Of a stretch of 64,000 nucleotides of DNA, positions 34,879 through 45,800 are shown one piece after another. Within the stretch, counting starts at the first letter, position 1. Each line of letters opens with the position of its first letter. Source of the DNA: Pseudomonas paracarnis (GTDB lineage: Bacteria; Pseudomonadota; Gammaproteobacteria; Pseudomonadales; Pseudomonadaceae). Location: assembly GCF_904063055.1 (NCBI RefSeq), contig NZ_CAJFCN010000001.1:248001-312000 (forward strand). Reading direction: 5' to 3'. Made by a program: the position numbers and the translations under genes. The notes under the pieces were generated by a model, which had not been told where the DNA came from, searched no databases, and saw nothing but the letters and a program-made list of their open reading frames with translations.

Positions 34879-36123
34879 ATGACTTTTATCACTGCAATAA
34901 AAACACTGTTGAGGCCGATGCCCCTGGCACTCGCACTCGGCTGTACGAGCTTGACGGCGCAGGCGTTCGTTGAGGACATCACCGCCGTGTTTCGCCCTGA
35001 TCCGACGAACCCGATGAGTAACAAGTTCAAGAACACCACGGCTCACAGTGGCGTATGCGCCTGGCACATACCGACGCGATGTGAGGCCCTTAATATCTTC
35101 AGTATTCGCAACATGGAGTTCCGGGCTGAATCTGCCACACCGATTGCGGCCGGGCATACCGACCCGCGGCAAGGCGCCTATTTCAAAGTGCCTTCAGCGT
35201 GGCGCGACGTGCAGGTGACTCACACGGGCACAGGCGAAAGCGCCACCGTGCAGATGCGTATTGCCGGGGTGGGGACCCGCTGGGATATTGCCTACCCGCC
35301 CGGTGTCAGTGCTTGGCAGTATGAGGGCAAACCGTGGGATTTTTATTGGAAGGCCGGCGCCCCGCCGTGTGTGGGGCTGGGCTATCACGCGGCGTGGATC
35401 AATTTCGGGCTGTTTTTCTGGAGTGTTCCAGAAAATGCCGGGGCGTGCAGCCTCACGCCGGGGTACGACATTCCATGGCTCAAATACAGCTATATGGAAT
35501 ACGGTTACGAGCTCAGAACGCCCAACCCATTGACCATGACGGCCGGCGAGTATCGCGGGTCGTTGACTTACAGCATGGGGCCTGGCGGTGACTTTGACTT
35601 CGGTGACGTGATGATTCCCAGCGACAACATCGCCACCTTCAATTTCACCCTGCAAGTCGAGCACATCCTCAAAGTCACCCTGCCTCCGGGCGGCAACCGT
35701 GTCGAACTGCTCCCCGAAGGCGGCTGGCAAGCCTGGCTCAACCGCGGGCGGCAGCCCTCGCGATTGTCCCGTGACCAGACTTTCAGCATTTTCTCCAGTG
35801 GGCGTTTCAAGATGACCCTTGAATGCGGCCTGGCGATCGGCAACACCTGCGGCCTGCGCAACGGCGCGGGCGATGAGGTGCCGTTGCAGGTCGCGGTCAG
35901 CTTGCCGTTTGGCCTGCACAACCAGCGCGACGAGCCCGTAAACCGGCAGCCGTTACGCCGGGATGGGGTAGGCACCGAGTTGATCCAGTCCGTGCACTAC
36001 GTCAACAACCGTCCCGGCACGCTGCACTTTCAAGTCGACAAAGAAGACGTGGGCGACATGCTCAAGCATCCCGGGAGTACCTATTCAGGCGTAGTCACCG
36101 TGATCTGGGATTCGGAAGTCTAG
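34879..36123 (+). CDS. CS1-type pilus tip adhesin (CblD/CfaE-like)
   Basis: The 414-residue protein has a signal peptide (cleavage after AQA) and a two-domain layout. The N-terminal adhesin half carries Cys pairs (GVCAWHIPTRCEA, PPCVGLGYHAAW, AGACSLTPGYD), and a pilin-like C-terminal half contains FNFTLQVEHILKVTLPPGG and ends YSGVVTVIWDSEV. This matches the minor tip subunits CfaE, CooD and CblD, which bind the host receptor. It follows the usher by 21 bases. Confidence 0.9.
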   Translation: MTFITAIKTLLRPMPLALALGCTSLTAQAFVEDITAVFRPDPTNPMSNKFKNTTAHSGVCAWHIPTRCEALNIFSIRNMEFRAESATPIAAGHTDPRQGAYFKVPSAWRDVQVTHTGTGESATVQMRIAGVGTRWDIAYPPGVSAWQYEGKPWDFYWKAGAPPCVGLGYHAAWINFGLFFWSVPENAGACSLTPGYDIPWLKYSYMEYGYELRTPNPLTMTAGEYRGSLTYSMGPGGDFDFGDVMIPSDNIATFNFTLQVEHILKVTLPPGGNRVELLPEGGWQAWLNRGRQPSRLSRDQTFSIFSSGRFKMTLECGLAIGNTCGLRNGAGDEVPLQVAVSLPFGLHNQRDEPVNRQPLRRDGVGTELIQSVHYVNNRPGTLHFQVDKEDVGDMLKHPGSTYSGVVTVIWDSEV

Positions 36124-36164
36124 GCGGGTTTTGCCCGCACATCGGCCCGCTGTCGTGGCGGGCC
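36124..36164 (+). terminator. Two adjacent hairpins between tip adhesin and chaperone
   Basis: GCGGG..CCCGC (36124-36138) is followed by GGCCCGC..GCGGGCC (36144-36164). There is no T-run, so they may be RNA-stability elements within the operon. Confidence 0.45.
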
Positions 36165-36192
36165 GCGTTCAATCAACAAGGCGTAATCAACT

Positions 36193-36945
36193 ATGAAACA
36201 TGCAGTGCTATGGGCCGGGCTTTTCCTGATGTCGTTGACGGCGCAGGCGGGGCCGGCAATCAACGTCGGCGTCGTGTACGACTACCTGGAAGGCGACCGC
36301 AGCTCCTACCTCAAGCGGGTATTCAACGGCGGCACCAGTACCGCGTTCATCAAGGTCAATGTGCTGGAGATTATCTATAACGCCGACGGTACCTCCCGGG
36401 AAGTGCCGGTCGCCTCGATGACCGACGCCAAGGGCAGCACCACCAATCGCGACGGCCTGATGGCCAGCCCGGCGCGCCTGATCGTGCCGGCCGGCGGACG
36501 CCAGGGCACTCGTCTGTTGTACATGGGCCAGCGTGACAAGGAGCGTTACTTTCGTGTGCGCTTTATCCCCGTCGTGCCGGAAAAGGAAGATGACTTTGCG
36601 GTCACCGACGCAGAGCGCAGCGAATACAAAAAAGACCTGGCAGCCGGGGTCAACGTCATGGCGGGCTATGGCACGGTGTTCTTCGTGCGCCCCAAGGATA
36701 CCCGCTTCGATACGCAGATCAGCGAGACCGCCAGCCAGTACACCCTGCGCAATGCCGGCAACAGTACGGTCGTGCTCGATGAGTTCCGGGACTGTTCAGT
36801 GGCAAAGAAAACCGACTGTGAACCCACCACCAAGCACCACATCCTGCCTGGCCGCCAGCTGGTATTCGAGAAGAAAGTCGAACGCCAATTCAGCTTCCAG
36901 TTGGTTGAAGGCCGGGACAAAAAACCGATGAAGGTCACCCGATGA
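36193..36945 (+). CDS. CS1-type periplasmic pilus chaperone
   Basis: The 250-residue protein has a signal peptide (MKHAVLWAGLFLMSLTAQA) and a two-Ig-domain chaperone sequence: SYLKRVFNGGTSTAFIKVNV, the subunit-binding strand ASPARLIVPAGGRQGTRLLYMG, and YFRVRFIPVVPE. It resembles CooB/CblB/CfaA. A C-terminal pair of Cys (FRDCSVAKKTDCE) probably forms a disulfide. The stop overlaps the last pilin gene by 4 bases. Confidence 0.9.
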   Translation: MKHAVLWAGLFLMSLTAQAGPAINVGVVYDYLEGDRSSYLKRVFNGGTSTAFIKVNVLEIIYNADGTSREVPVASMTDAKGSTTNRDGLMASPARLIVPAGGRQGTRLLYMGQRDKERYFRVRFIPVVPEKEDDFAVTDAERSEYKKDLAAGVNVMAGYGTVFFVRPKDTRFDTQISETASQYTLRNAGNSTVVLDEFRDCSVAKKTDCEPTTKHHILPGRQLVFEKKVERQFSFQLVEGRDKKPMKVTR

Positions 36946-37427
36946 TATTTAGACAATTGACGCGACTAGCGGCGCTGATGGTGCCGTTGACCCTGGGCGG
37001 GCAAGCGATGGCGTTTCAGGAACGCCAGAGCTTTGATGTGTCGGTGACCATCCCGATCCACGAAGCCTATGTCTTGCCTTCCGAACCCGACTGGATGGGG
37101 CAGGATCAGTTGCTGGCCTGGGACTTGACGACCTCCCGGCTTGGCCGCCTGCGCAAGCATTTCGACGTCAAGAATCTCAATGGCGGCGTTGCGGCACGCC
37201 TGGGAGACGTGCCCTATCTGTTGAGCGGCAATGACCGTATCGATTTGCGCGTGCTGTTCAACCGGGTGCCCCTGACCCTGGACTCGACCCAGGTACTCAG
37301 CGCTGACGAAGCGGGCATGGGCCGGCGCGTCGAGCTGGATATTTCGGCGATCGAGCCGCAGGGGGGTTACCAGGGCGGGGCCTACTACGGCACGGTGCAT
37401 CTGATGTTTGATTTTCTTGCGCCTTGA
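36942..37427 (+). CDS. Second CS1-type pilin (minor subunit)
   Basis: The 161-residue protein has a signal peptide ending near AMA and the pilin pattern of the major subunit in diverged form: FDVSVTIPIHEAYVLPSEPDW, LGRLRKHFDVKNLNGGVAARL and a C-terminal GTVHLMFDFLAP. Its ATG overlaps the chaperone stop (ATGA). Two-pilin alpha-fimbriae exist, and this one may be an anchor or alternative shaft subunit. It is the last gene of the operon; the next gene converges 14 bases away. Confidence 0.85.
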   Translation: MIFRQLTRLAALMVPLTLGGQAMAFQERQSFDVSVTIPIHEAYVLPSEPDWMGQDQLLAWDLTTSRLGRLRKHFDVKNLNGGVAARLGDVPYLLSGNDRIDLRVLFNRVPLTLDSTQVLSADEAGMGRRVELDISAIEPQGGYQGGAYYGTVHLMFDFLAP

Positions 37428-37441
37428 ACGCCAGGGCCGCA

Positions 37442-40400
37442 TCAAGCCCGGTTTTTACGTGCTCCGGCCCGGTTCAGCGCAACACGCGTCAGATCTCGCA
37501 GCCACTGATTGTGCCGGTACCCCAGCTCATTGAGTGCTGTGTCGTACTGTGTTGAACTCATAGGGTTGCCGGATAACACGCTGTCTTCGTCCAATCCCAG
37601 GGCTTGCGCCAGGCCGCGCAGTTTTACCCGCTGGGTTTGCCGATCAATCTCCGGCAGCGTCTGTGACTGGGCGTATTGCGCTTGCAGTGCCTGTAATTCA
37701 TCGAGTTGGAGGTACTTCAAGTCGAAGGCTGTGTCATTGTTCCATTTGGCGGTGGGGTTGTGCTGCTCAAGGTAACGCTCCCAACCTTTGTCCAACAGCA
37801 TCTGGTTCACCAGCCCGTCACCCTCTTCCAACCTGGCTACTGCGGCGGCCACCTTTTCGATCTGCGCGGGGGTTACATCGGCGAGAGTGCGGTAAGTCAT
37901 ATGGGTCGATAGCCACGGCAGGTCCAGCCGGTCTGCCAGGGTGCTGCGATAGGCTAAGTGAATGCCGGCCTCGTCGACCTCGCCATGCTCGCCGTCGATG
38001 ACCTGCGACCATAGCCGTTGCCCCAGCCCGCCCTGATCTTTGGGTTTGAGGCGGTGGGCGATGTCTTCACCAATGGCTTTGCCCATGTAGGCATCGCGCG
38101 CGGCTCCGCGGGCCAGCACCACCAGCCTGGCCTCGAGTTCTGCCGGTGTGGTGCTGGTTCGATAGGCTTCGCTGGCGAGTACTTCGACGCCCAGTTTCTG
38201 GAATATCAGCGCGCCGGCGTCGGGGCACAAGCCGGGGTAGCGAGTATCCTTGAACACGCGCTCGCGCAGGTCGCTGTCGGCTTCGACCGCCCTCAGCAGG
38301 CGCCATACCCTCTGGCTCAGCTCAGGCCGGTTGTTCTGATAGGCCAGGCGGTCTTCCTCGGCCTGGAACTCGTCCGGCTCTTCGAGCGATTTGATCACCT
38401 CAAACAGACCTTGAGAGCCGGGTTCCTTTTCAATCGCGTCCCACAGCTGCCGGTGCTGCTCATGCTCCTCAGGCTTGATGTCACTCAGCCAGGGTGCGCT
38501 TTCACCTCTAGGCGCGTAGAAGCGCAGCGGGTCCAGCCCCACAGACTCGCGGTATTCAGCGAGCAAGTCCTGAAAGTCCGAGGTGAGCCTGCTCTGGTCC
38601 AGGCGGGTACGGGCAATGATGTCGGCATCATCCGAACCTGGGGCGACATGGGGTAACTGGGTGATCGGGTTCTCGCTCAGGTCCAGTTGGAACCCGCGCG
38701 CGCGTGAGCGACCGACGAGCCCGACGGGCCAGTCCTTTATTTGCGTATTGCGCAGGTTCAGCAAGGTCAAGGCCGGCATTTGGCTGATATCCGGTGTTTG
38801 CCCCAGTGGGTTGCCGGCCATCTCAAGCTGTTTGAGACGCTTGAGCCGTCCAAGTGTTGCAATGGCGGCATCGTCCAGAACCAGGGCATTTGCTTCCAGA
38901 TGCAAGCGTCGAAGACGTTTGAGCTTGCCCAGGGTCGCAGGTAACTGGGTGAGCTGGTTGTGACTCAGATCGAGGTCGCGCAGATGCGGGAAATTGTCTA
39001 GAAAGGCGGCGTGGTGATCGGAAAAATCACAACCACGCAGGTCCAGGTCGCTGATGTGGTTCAGTGGCACGTTAAGGGTGGGCAGTTCGTCGGGCATGGG
39101 CGTATTGAACAAGTCCAGAGCGATACCGCCGCGGTGTTCGAAGCTTTCGTCCAGATGCACCGTCAGGCCATTGCTCCAGCCATCATAGAGGCGGGTCGCG
39201 ACTTGCGCCCGGCGTTTGCGGACTTCCGGCTCCAACAGCGTGCCCGCCCTGGGCGTCGGACCCTTTATGTAGGCGTCGAGCTGATTGAACAACTGCTGTT
39301 TTTGCGACTCCATCTGCATCAGCGTTTGCTCGCCTTCGGCTGTGCTCATCGTGATTGATAAGCGTCGAACGCTGTCGTTGCTCATCGCGGGCAGTAACTG
39401 TTTGATGCGTTCTTCAATGGTTTTGGGTTGCATGTCATAGCTGTCGACCCGGGACATTTTGCAGGATGCGCCTCCGCCCAGCAGCACCTCGGTTTCGGGA
39501 GCGGGCCGCATGCGTAAGGGCGGCTCAGCCAATGCCAGGCGTCGCTCGGCCGGTGCCTGGTTATGTTCGATCACCCACTGCCTGAGCTGTTCACCTTCGC
39601 CGACGGTGTAGGGCGGGGCGCGCTGCGGATCCTGCGCCAGGGTCCAGAGCAGGGACTCGTACAGCGTGGTGGCTGGGTTGAGTGGGTTGGCATCGGCGTC
39701 GAACACGGTGTAGGTCCCGTCTGCGCTGCGTACCAGTGTGCGGGCCTGCGGCGCGTCGGGTTCACCGACACTGCAGCGCAACGGGCCGGTGGGGCTGTTG
39801 TCCCGGATGTCGATGTTCAGATGGCTGAACACGTCGCTGTGCAGGCGCAGGGTATTGAGCACCAACCGTTCGCTGTGCGCCGAGGGTAGCCGGGGAGGGT
39901 AAAGCCCTTCGACAGCGCGGCTGGCCTGATGGTCGAAGTCCAACTCCCGTGCCAGGCTTTTGAGGCGCAGGGGCAGGCGCTGTGTGTCGTTCATCACCGT
40001 TGTTTCTTCAGGCCAGGCCTGCTTGAGCAACGCGTTCGCACTGCTCAGCGCCAGCTCTGGAAAGTCCTGGCGCAACAGGGCCACGTGTGGGTCGCTGCTG
40101 GCTTGGCCCAATTGGTAATGACTTTTGGCGACATGCCCGCCATAGCCCTCTACGTAGTTCGCCAGTTTATTGCGCAGCGCCTGGGCCTGTTGAGCCTGGG
40201 GCAAGGTTTCACCCAACAACGTATTGACCTGAGGTTCGTCCAGAAAACCCAGCACGCGCTCGGGCAGCTTGGCAGCCATCACGTCAGCCAGGCTGATGCG
40301 CAGAGTATCGGCGGGCGCGGCGTGGGTATCGCCGTATTTGCGCGACTCGCCGCTCAGATCGCTGTTGTGAAACACCTCCAGGGCTTTGCTCGGCGGCCAG

Positions 40401-42622
40401 CCGGGGAGGTCGGTAACGGCTTGTTCGAACCAGTAGGAATAGGGGGCGAGTGTCTGGCCCGTACGTATTTTCTGGACAGACGCCTGGGCGAAACGGTCTG
40501 CGCTAAAGCGTTCGATGCTGTCGGCCAGCAGCGGCGGGGACGGCTGGTTGCGCACATACATGTGGCGCAAATGGTCTGGCTCGCTGCCGCTGATGATACG
40601 GATCTGTTCAAGCTGCTCGTTGGTGAGCGCCTGGGTGGCGGGGCTGATGCGGCGCATCAGCGTGTGATCGTCCCAGCTGCGCGGTTGTTCGCCTTCATGT
40701 ACCCAGGCGCCGTGACCATTGAAGCGCACTTTCGGTTGATAGGCGTGTGGCCGGCGGGGGTGCACGATTCGGTGATGAGGCAACTGCGGGTCCGGTTCTA
40801 CCTGGTAGTGATGGTCGGCATGGGCCAGCCAGTGTTTCTGGGCATGCTGATACAAACCCTGTGTATCAGCGGCGATGCCTTGGGGCAGGCTGATGGTCTG
40901 CTGGTAAGGCGAAAGATCGGGGTTCCACAAGCGCTTATCTCCGCCATCCAGCGTCACCGGGTGCAGGCCCTCGACGAAGGGCGACAGCTTGAGGGTGACA
41001 GCCTGGCCGACGGTGCCGGCCCCCGCCCAAATGCCTAGTTGCACAACCGTTTCCACCACGTCCATGACATGCCCGATGGCTTCCAGTCCGTTGCCTTGCG
41101 CCCAGTCAACAATACCTTCGAACACATCGCTGGCCACCTGGTAGGCGGTGTAGGCGAGCATCAACTCCCCCAGGAACGGCACGAAGGGGGTGACCACCAG
41201 GAGCGCCGCATTGAAAATATCCGAGAGGATCTTGCCCAGGTTATCCCACCAGGCCCAGCGCGCCATCAAGTCGGCGTAAGCGGTGCTGATCGCCACTTCC
41301 CGGGTATCGTTGACAATTTTATTGACGTTGACCCGGTACAGGTAGTGCCACAGCGTGTCAGGCTCCGAATGCCCGGAAGGCGCTCGGTTCTCGTGGTCGT
41401 CAAAAATGTTTTGCACGCTGAAGTGCAACCGCGGCGTGTCCACCGCGATGGTTTGCCAACTGGGGCCACTATCGGTGCGCTTCTTTTCGTGCCACTGCAC
41501 CTTGAACAGGCGGCTTTGCAGCTCGGCAAAAAAATGCCCGCGTTGTTTATGGTCGACAAATCGACTGAAAAACTGCCGGTAGGTGGTCTTTGCAGGCGCT
41601 TGGCCGTGGGCATCCAGGGTGGCGGTGCTGTCGCGAAGTTGGCGCGTCAACTCATTCATGAATTCAATCGGCGAGGGGTACTCCTTCAACGGGTGCTCCG
41701 GGTCTTCAGGAACATAGGCAATCAGGCGTTCGATGTGTTTGTCGCTGCCCTGTGGCGCGGCAATCAGCACGATACCGCTGAGCCGGGCATCCAGCAGGCT
41801 GAGGTTGTAGTACTCCACCGGTATGCCGTCCAACGCTGGGTCGGGCTTGTCCTCGACAATATCGAACAGCAGACGTCGGGCGTCCTCCTGGATATGCTGC
41901 TGCGACCAGGCGATGCAGGCGGCGTTTTTCAGCGTGGCCTTGTCGCAGGCAATCACTTTGCGCCGTAGCGTATCGGCCTGGACTTGATTGCCGAAGCCAA
42001 GGGTGCGCAATAACCGTGTCTGGTATTGGCGGCCTATATCCAGGGTGCGGCACAGATTTTTGAATACTTGCGCGGTCAGGGGCTGGCCGCTGGTATTGGA
42101 GGTGAACGTCAGGAGGGGCTGCTGGCCACGGGCGTCGGGCTTGGACAAAAACCCATAGTCGGCAAACTGCTCGCTGGCGGAAAAGTTATGCAGAGCGGCG
42201 TCCAGTAACGTTACGGTCCGGCTGGTTACGCCTTTGCGAACGCCAATGACCCACCAGCTTTTTTCGGCCGGGGCATACAGGCGAATGAACGTGTTTTTTA
42301 CATCAATGTCGCCATATTCACGCAAGGCCTTTTTGAGCAGAGGCTCTGCGAATGAGTACACGTCCTTGATGTATTTGAAGTGTTCATCCAAGGCATTCCT
42401 GGCGGTCCACTGCTCGGCCATGGCCTCTGTGGAAACCGTATCTGCGCGCGTGTCGAGCGAGTTGAGTCGGGTATAGACAAAAGGGCTTGCGGCTTTCAGT
42501 GCGCGAGCGCGTGTCAGCGTGGTTGCGCAGAGCCAATCTGGAATGGAGCGCTGGATAACATCAAAGTGCATACCCTTCTGGGCATGGCTCGCAGCGTGTG
42601 GGGAGGGGCGTTCGAAGAACAT
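37442..42622 (-). CDS. Giant toxin-like protein A: DUF6543 region, LRRs, NEL-type E3 ligase-like C-terminus
   Basis: The 1726-residue protein has no signal peptide. Seen: a mostly helical N-terminal region (to about 470) of the type annotated DUF6543/dermonecrotic-like in pseudomonads; a hydrophobic stretch near 470-545 (ALLVVTPFVPFLGELMLAY); a beta module with QGLYQHAQKHWL and NGHGAWVHEGEQPRSWDDH (about 590-655); leucine-rich repeats at about 1180-1320 (LRDLDLSHNQLTQLPATLG); and a helical C-terminus with WLSDIKPEEHEQHRQLWD and GLCPDAG, where Cys1466-x-Asp fits the NEL ligase nucleophile motif. Likely secreted effector that ubiquitinates host proteins; the export route is not evident. AAGG precedes the ATG. 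Confidence 0.8.
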   Translation of the reverse strand: MFFERPSPHAASHAQKGMHFDVIQRSIPDWLCATTLTRARALKAASPFVYTRLNSLDTRADTVSTEAMAEQWTARNALDEHFKYIKDVYSFAEPLLKKALREYGDIDVKNTFIRLYAPAEKSWWVIGVRKGVTSRTVTLLDAALHNFSASEQFADYGFLSKPDARGQQPLLTFTSNTSGQPLTAQVFKNLCRTLDIGRQYQTRLLRTLGFGNQVQADTLRRKVIACDKATLKNAACIAWSQQHIQEDARRLLFDIVEDKPDPALDGIPVEYYNLSLLDARLSGIVLIAAPQGSDKHIERLIAYVPEDPEHPLKEYPSPIEFMNELTRQLRDSTATLDAHGQAPAKTTYRQFFSRFVDHKQRGHFFAELQSRLFKVQWHEKKRTDSGPSWQTIAVDTPRLHFSVQNIFDDHENRAPSGHSEPDTLWHYLYRVNVNKIVNDTREVAISTAYADLMARWAWWDNLGKILSDIFNAALLVVTPFVPFLGELMLAYTAYQVASDVFEGIVDWAQGNGLEAIGHVMDVVETVVQLGIWAGAGTVGQAVTLKLSPFVEGLHPVTLDGGDKRLWNPDLSPYQQTISLPQGIAADTQGLYQHAQKHWLAHADHHYQVEPDPQLPHHRIVHPRRPHAYQPKVRFNGHGAWVHEGEQPRSWDDHTLMRRISPATQALTNEQLEQIRIISGSEPDHLRHMYVRNQPSPPLLADSIERFSADRFAQASVQKIRTGQTLAPYSYWFEQAVTDLPGWPPSKALEVFHNSDLSGESRKYGDTHAAPADTLRISLADVMAAKLPERVLGFLDEPQVNTLLGETLPQAQQAQALRNKLANYVEGYGGHVAKSHYQLGQASSDPHVALLRQDFPELALSSANALLKQAWPEETTVMNDTQRLPLRLKSLARELDFDHQASRAVEGLYPPRLPSAHSERLVLNTLRLHSDVFSHLNIDIRDNSPTGPLRCSVGEPDAPQARTLVRSADGTYTVFDADANPLNPATTLYESLLWTLAQDPQRAPPYTVGEGEQLRQWVIEHNQAPAERRLALAEPPLRMRPAPETEVLLGGGASCKMSRVDSYDMQPKTIEERIKQLLPAMSNDSVRRLSITMSTAEGEQTLMQMESQKQQLFNQLDAYIKGPTPRAGTLLEPEVRKRRAQVATRLYDGWSNGLTVHLDESFEHRGGIALDLFNTPMPDELPTLNVPLNHISDLDLRGCDFSDHHAAFLDNFPHLRDLDLSHNQLTQLPATLGKLKRLRRLHLEANALVLDDAAIATLGRLKRLKQLEMAGNPLGQTPDISQMPALTLLNLRNTQIKDWPVGLVGRSRARGFQLDLSENPITQLPHVAPGSDDADIIARTRLDQSRLTSDFQDLLAEYRESVGLDPLRFYAPRGESAPWLSDIKPEEHEQHRQLWDAIEKEPGSQGLFEVIKSLEEPDEFQAEEDRLAYQNNRPELSQRVWRLLRAVEADSDLRERVFKDTRYPGLCPDAGALIFQKLGVEVLASEAYRTSTTPAELEARLVVLARGAARDAYMGKAIGEDIAHRLKPKDQGGLGQRLWSQVIDGEHGEVDEAGIHLAYRSTLADRLDLPWLSTHMTYRTLADVTPAQIEKVAAAVARLEEGDGLVNQMLLDKGWERYLEQHNPTAKWNNDTAFDLKYLQLDELQALQAQYAQSQTLPEIDRQTQRVKLRGLAQALGLDEDSVLSGNPMSSTQYDTALNELGYRHNQWLRDLTRVALNRAGARKNRA

Positions 42623-42815
42623 GGTTGTGTTGCCTTGAGATGAGTAGTGGGGGGGTCAACCCGATCTACACTAATCACCCTCATGAAACGTTCAGGCATA
42701 CATAAGCACTACTTGGCCCCTCCCTGGAAAAATCAAACGCAGGGCTCGAGAAATGGGCGTTTTGGATCAATAAGCCAGGAGCAAGCAACAACGGATTACC
42801 ACTCTGGCGCGGCGC

Positions 42816-45800
42816 TCATCGAGGCAGGCATGTGCTCTGACTCTCACCTTGCAGATAAGGCATCAATATCGGGGCCATGCCTTTAAGCACTTGTACCGGC
42901 AACGCCGAGGTGAACTTGAAGCCCTGCGCCGAACTGCCCGGTACGAACGCAGTGAGTGTGCCGAAGTGGCGCTCGCCGATGTAGAACACGAAAGTGGCGG
43001 TGCGGTTGATCGCCTTGGAACTGATGATACGTCCGCCCGAACCGATCGCTTCGATGCGGTTATCGCCGGTGCCGGTCTTGCCGCCCATGGCCAGTGGTGT
43101 GCCGTCGGCCTGTTTGAAACTGCCGGCGACGCGTTTTGCAGTGCCGGCGTCCACCACTTGGGATAACGCGCCGCGCAAGGCCGTGGCAACTTCGGAGGGC
43201 ATGACACGATGCGCCCGGTCGGGGTCGTTGATCACGCGGGTGTCGTACGGTGTACCGGCGGCAAAGTGCAGGCTGTCGATGCGCAGTACCGGGATGCGCA
43301 CGCCGTCGTTGAGAATGATGCCCATCAACTCGGCCAGTGCGGCAGGGCGGTCGCCGGAGCTGCCGATGGCGGTCGCCAGGGACGGCACCAGATGATCGAA
43401 GGGGTAGCCTACGTCCTTCCAGCGTTGATGAATCTCCAGGAACGCTTCGATCTCCAGCATGGTGCGGATACGGCTGTCGCGTGCGCTCTGGTGGCGGCTC
43501 TTGAACAGCCAGCTGTACACCTCCTGGCGCTCGAACTGGCTGGCCTTGACGACTTCGCTGAACGTCGCCTCCGGGTGGTTGATCAGGTAGCCCAGCAACC
43601 ACAGGTCCAGGGGATGCACCTTGGCAATATAGCCCTGGTCGGGCAGGTCGTAGGCGCCGGGGCCGTAGCTGTCATAGAGTGCATCGAGGCGCTTGTCGGT
43701 CAGCGTCTGCTCGCCCTTGGTGCCGGCCAGGCGCGCGCGCACGAAGCTGTTGAAGCTGTCGCGGCTGGCCTCCGGCAGCAGATAACGGTGGACCGCGGCC
43801 AGGCGGATCGCCGTGGGATGCAGGCTGTCGAGGAAGGTTTCCAGGCGCGCCTGGGTGTCTTTCTTCTGGTATTTCTTCCAGAACTTGAGCAGGAACGTGG
43901 TGCCTTCGCGGTCGGCGAATTGCGCCAGGTATTCCTGACGGCGCGGCTCGTTGTCGTCCTTGAGCAATTGCGCGCTGTTGTTGGCACTGGTGTAGGTGGT
44001 GTAGCGCACCAGATCGCGCATCAGGCGGATAAAGGGCAGGTTGATCGATTCACGCAGGGCGTCGCGCAGGGTCGGGTTGCGGCCATTGTCTTCGTTGCGA
44101 AAGTTATGGAAGCGGTGCAGGCCACCACCGGTGAAAAAGCTCTCGCCCGGGCTTGCCGAATAGGTGCGGTCAAGCGCAGCGTCGAGCATGTCGGCCAGGG
44201 ATTTGCCGGGGTTTTGTAGCAGGTAATCGACGGCCCAACGGCTGATGCGGTCCTGCTCCGCAACCTCGATTTTTTTCAGTGCCGCAGGTGTTGCGGCGCC
44301 GTAGCGCTCATGCAGTTCGGCGACGATTTGCAGGTAAGTGGTGAGCACCCGCAGCTTGGCGGTGGAGCCCAGTTCCAGTTTGCTGCCGTTGTTGATGTCG
44401 AAGGGTTGGTCCGTGTTGTCGGTCTGCACCCTTACCCGTGCGCCATCATCGGTGCGCTCGAACAAGGTGAAGCTGTAGCGTACCTGCGGGGTACTCGCCG
44501 GGGTGAGCAAGCGCTCGCCGAGTAACCCGACTTCGGCGGCATAGTCAGGGGCGGCAAGGCGTTTGAGGTAGGCGGTGACTTGCTCTTGCAACTGGCCCTG
44601 CAAAGTACTGGTGGCCGACAGGTCCAGGCGGTCCAGGTCGTACAGTGGGCGGTCGAGCAGGGCGGCCAGGCGGCTGCGCGCGACGCTGATACCTTTGTTG
44701 GTCTCGACTTTTTGCAGGGTTGGCTGCTGCTGCCAATCACGGTAGCTGACCTTGCTTGCCAGCGCCGCCGTCACCCACTCGGCCGGCACCACACCATTTT
44801 GCGCCAGCAACCGTAAGTGGCTGTCGGTCAGTTGCACCAGGTCGTCACGGCCCTTGGTCAAGTAATAGGAGGGGCGGCGCTGGGCGAGGATCAGCGAGAG
44901 CACTTGGCGCAACGCCAGGCCGCGCGCTGCGAGGCTGGCCGGGGTTTGTGCGGTGTCGTTCAAGGCCCGGTTGACCTGGGCAAACTCGGCGCCGTACCAC
45001 ACCCGCAACCCCTCGGCGATGCCATGCACTTCGCCGTGCCCAGGGACCGCCGACAGGGGCACGCTGTTGAGGTAGTCGCGCACTACGTTTTGCCGTGCGG
45101 TGAGGGTGTCGGGCCCGTGCTGGTAGGCGCGTACGCTGGCGGACAGCATCTGGCGGATCTTTTCGCTGCCCGACAGGGTCAAGCCGTCCGGGGAGTGGCG
45201 GTACTTCTCCAGTTGCGTCGCCAGGGTACTGCCGCCCGCCGATTGCCCTGGCAGGTGCAACTGACGGGCGACTTGCGACCAGGCAGCCTTGGCAAAGCGC
45301 GGCCAGTCCACGGCGGGGTTCGCCTGGGGCGGGTCAGGGTCGAGCAGTTGACGGTTTTCAATGAACAGCAGGCTGTGGACCATCAGCGCTGGCACCTCGT
45401 TGAAGTGCTTATACAGCTGAGGCGGATAGTTGAATTGATAGAGCGGTGCGGCGCGGCAGTCGGTGATGGTCAATCCGGCTTGCAGCTTTTCGGCATAGGG
45501 AATGAACAGGCCATGGCGGCTGTAGTCTATCAGCGCGTCGGAAAAGCGCGCCTGGGATTCGATCAGATAGTTGCGCTTGAGCAGGCGCGGCAGGAACTCA
45601 CCCAGGGCGCTGTAGCCCAGGCGCCGATCGAACGGACCGTCGCCGGGGTATACCATGGCATCGCTGGCGCCGGGGGCCACCGTGTAGGTCAGTTGGGCCG
45701 CCCACTGGCTGAATGTGCGGGCTTGCCAGTGGGCCGTGTGCATTTCACGGGTGGCGGCAAACCCCAGGGCGATCAGGGCCATTAACAGAATCATCCAGTA

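Noticed and set aside
42623..42815. Possible hrp box before toxin-like gene A
   Set aside because: I looked for GGAACC with a CCAC partner at the right spacing on the minus strand and found none, so type III control cannot be supported from sequence here.
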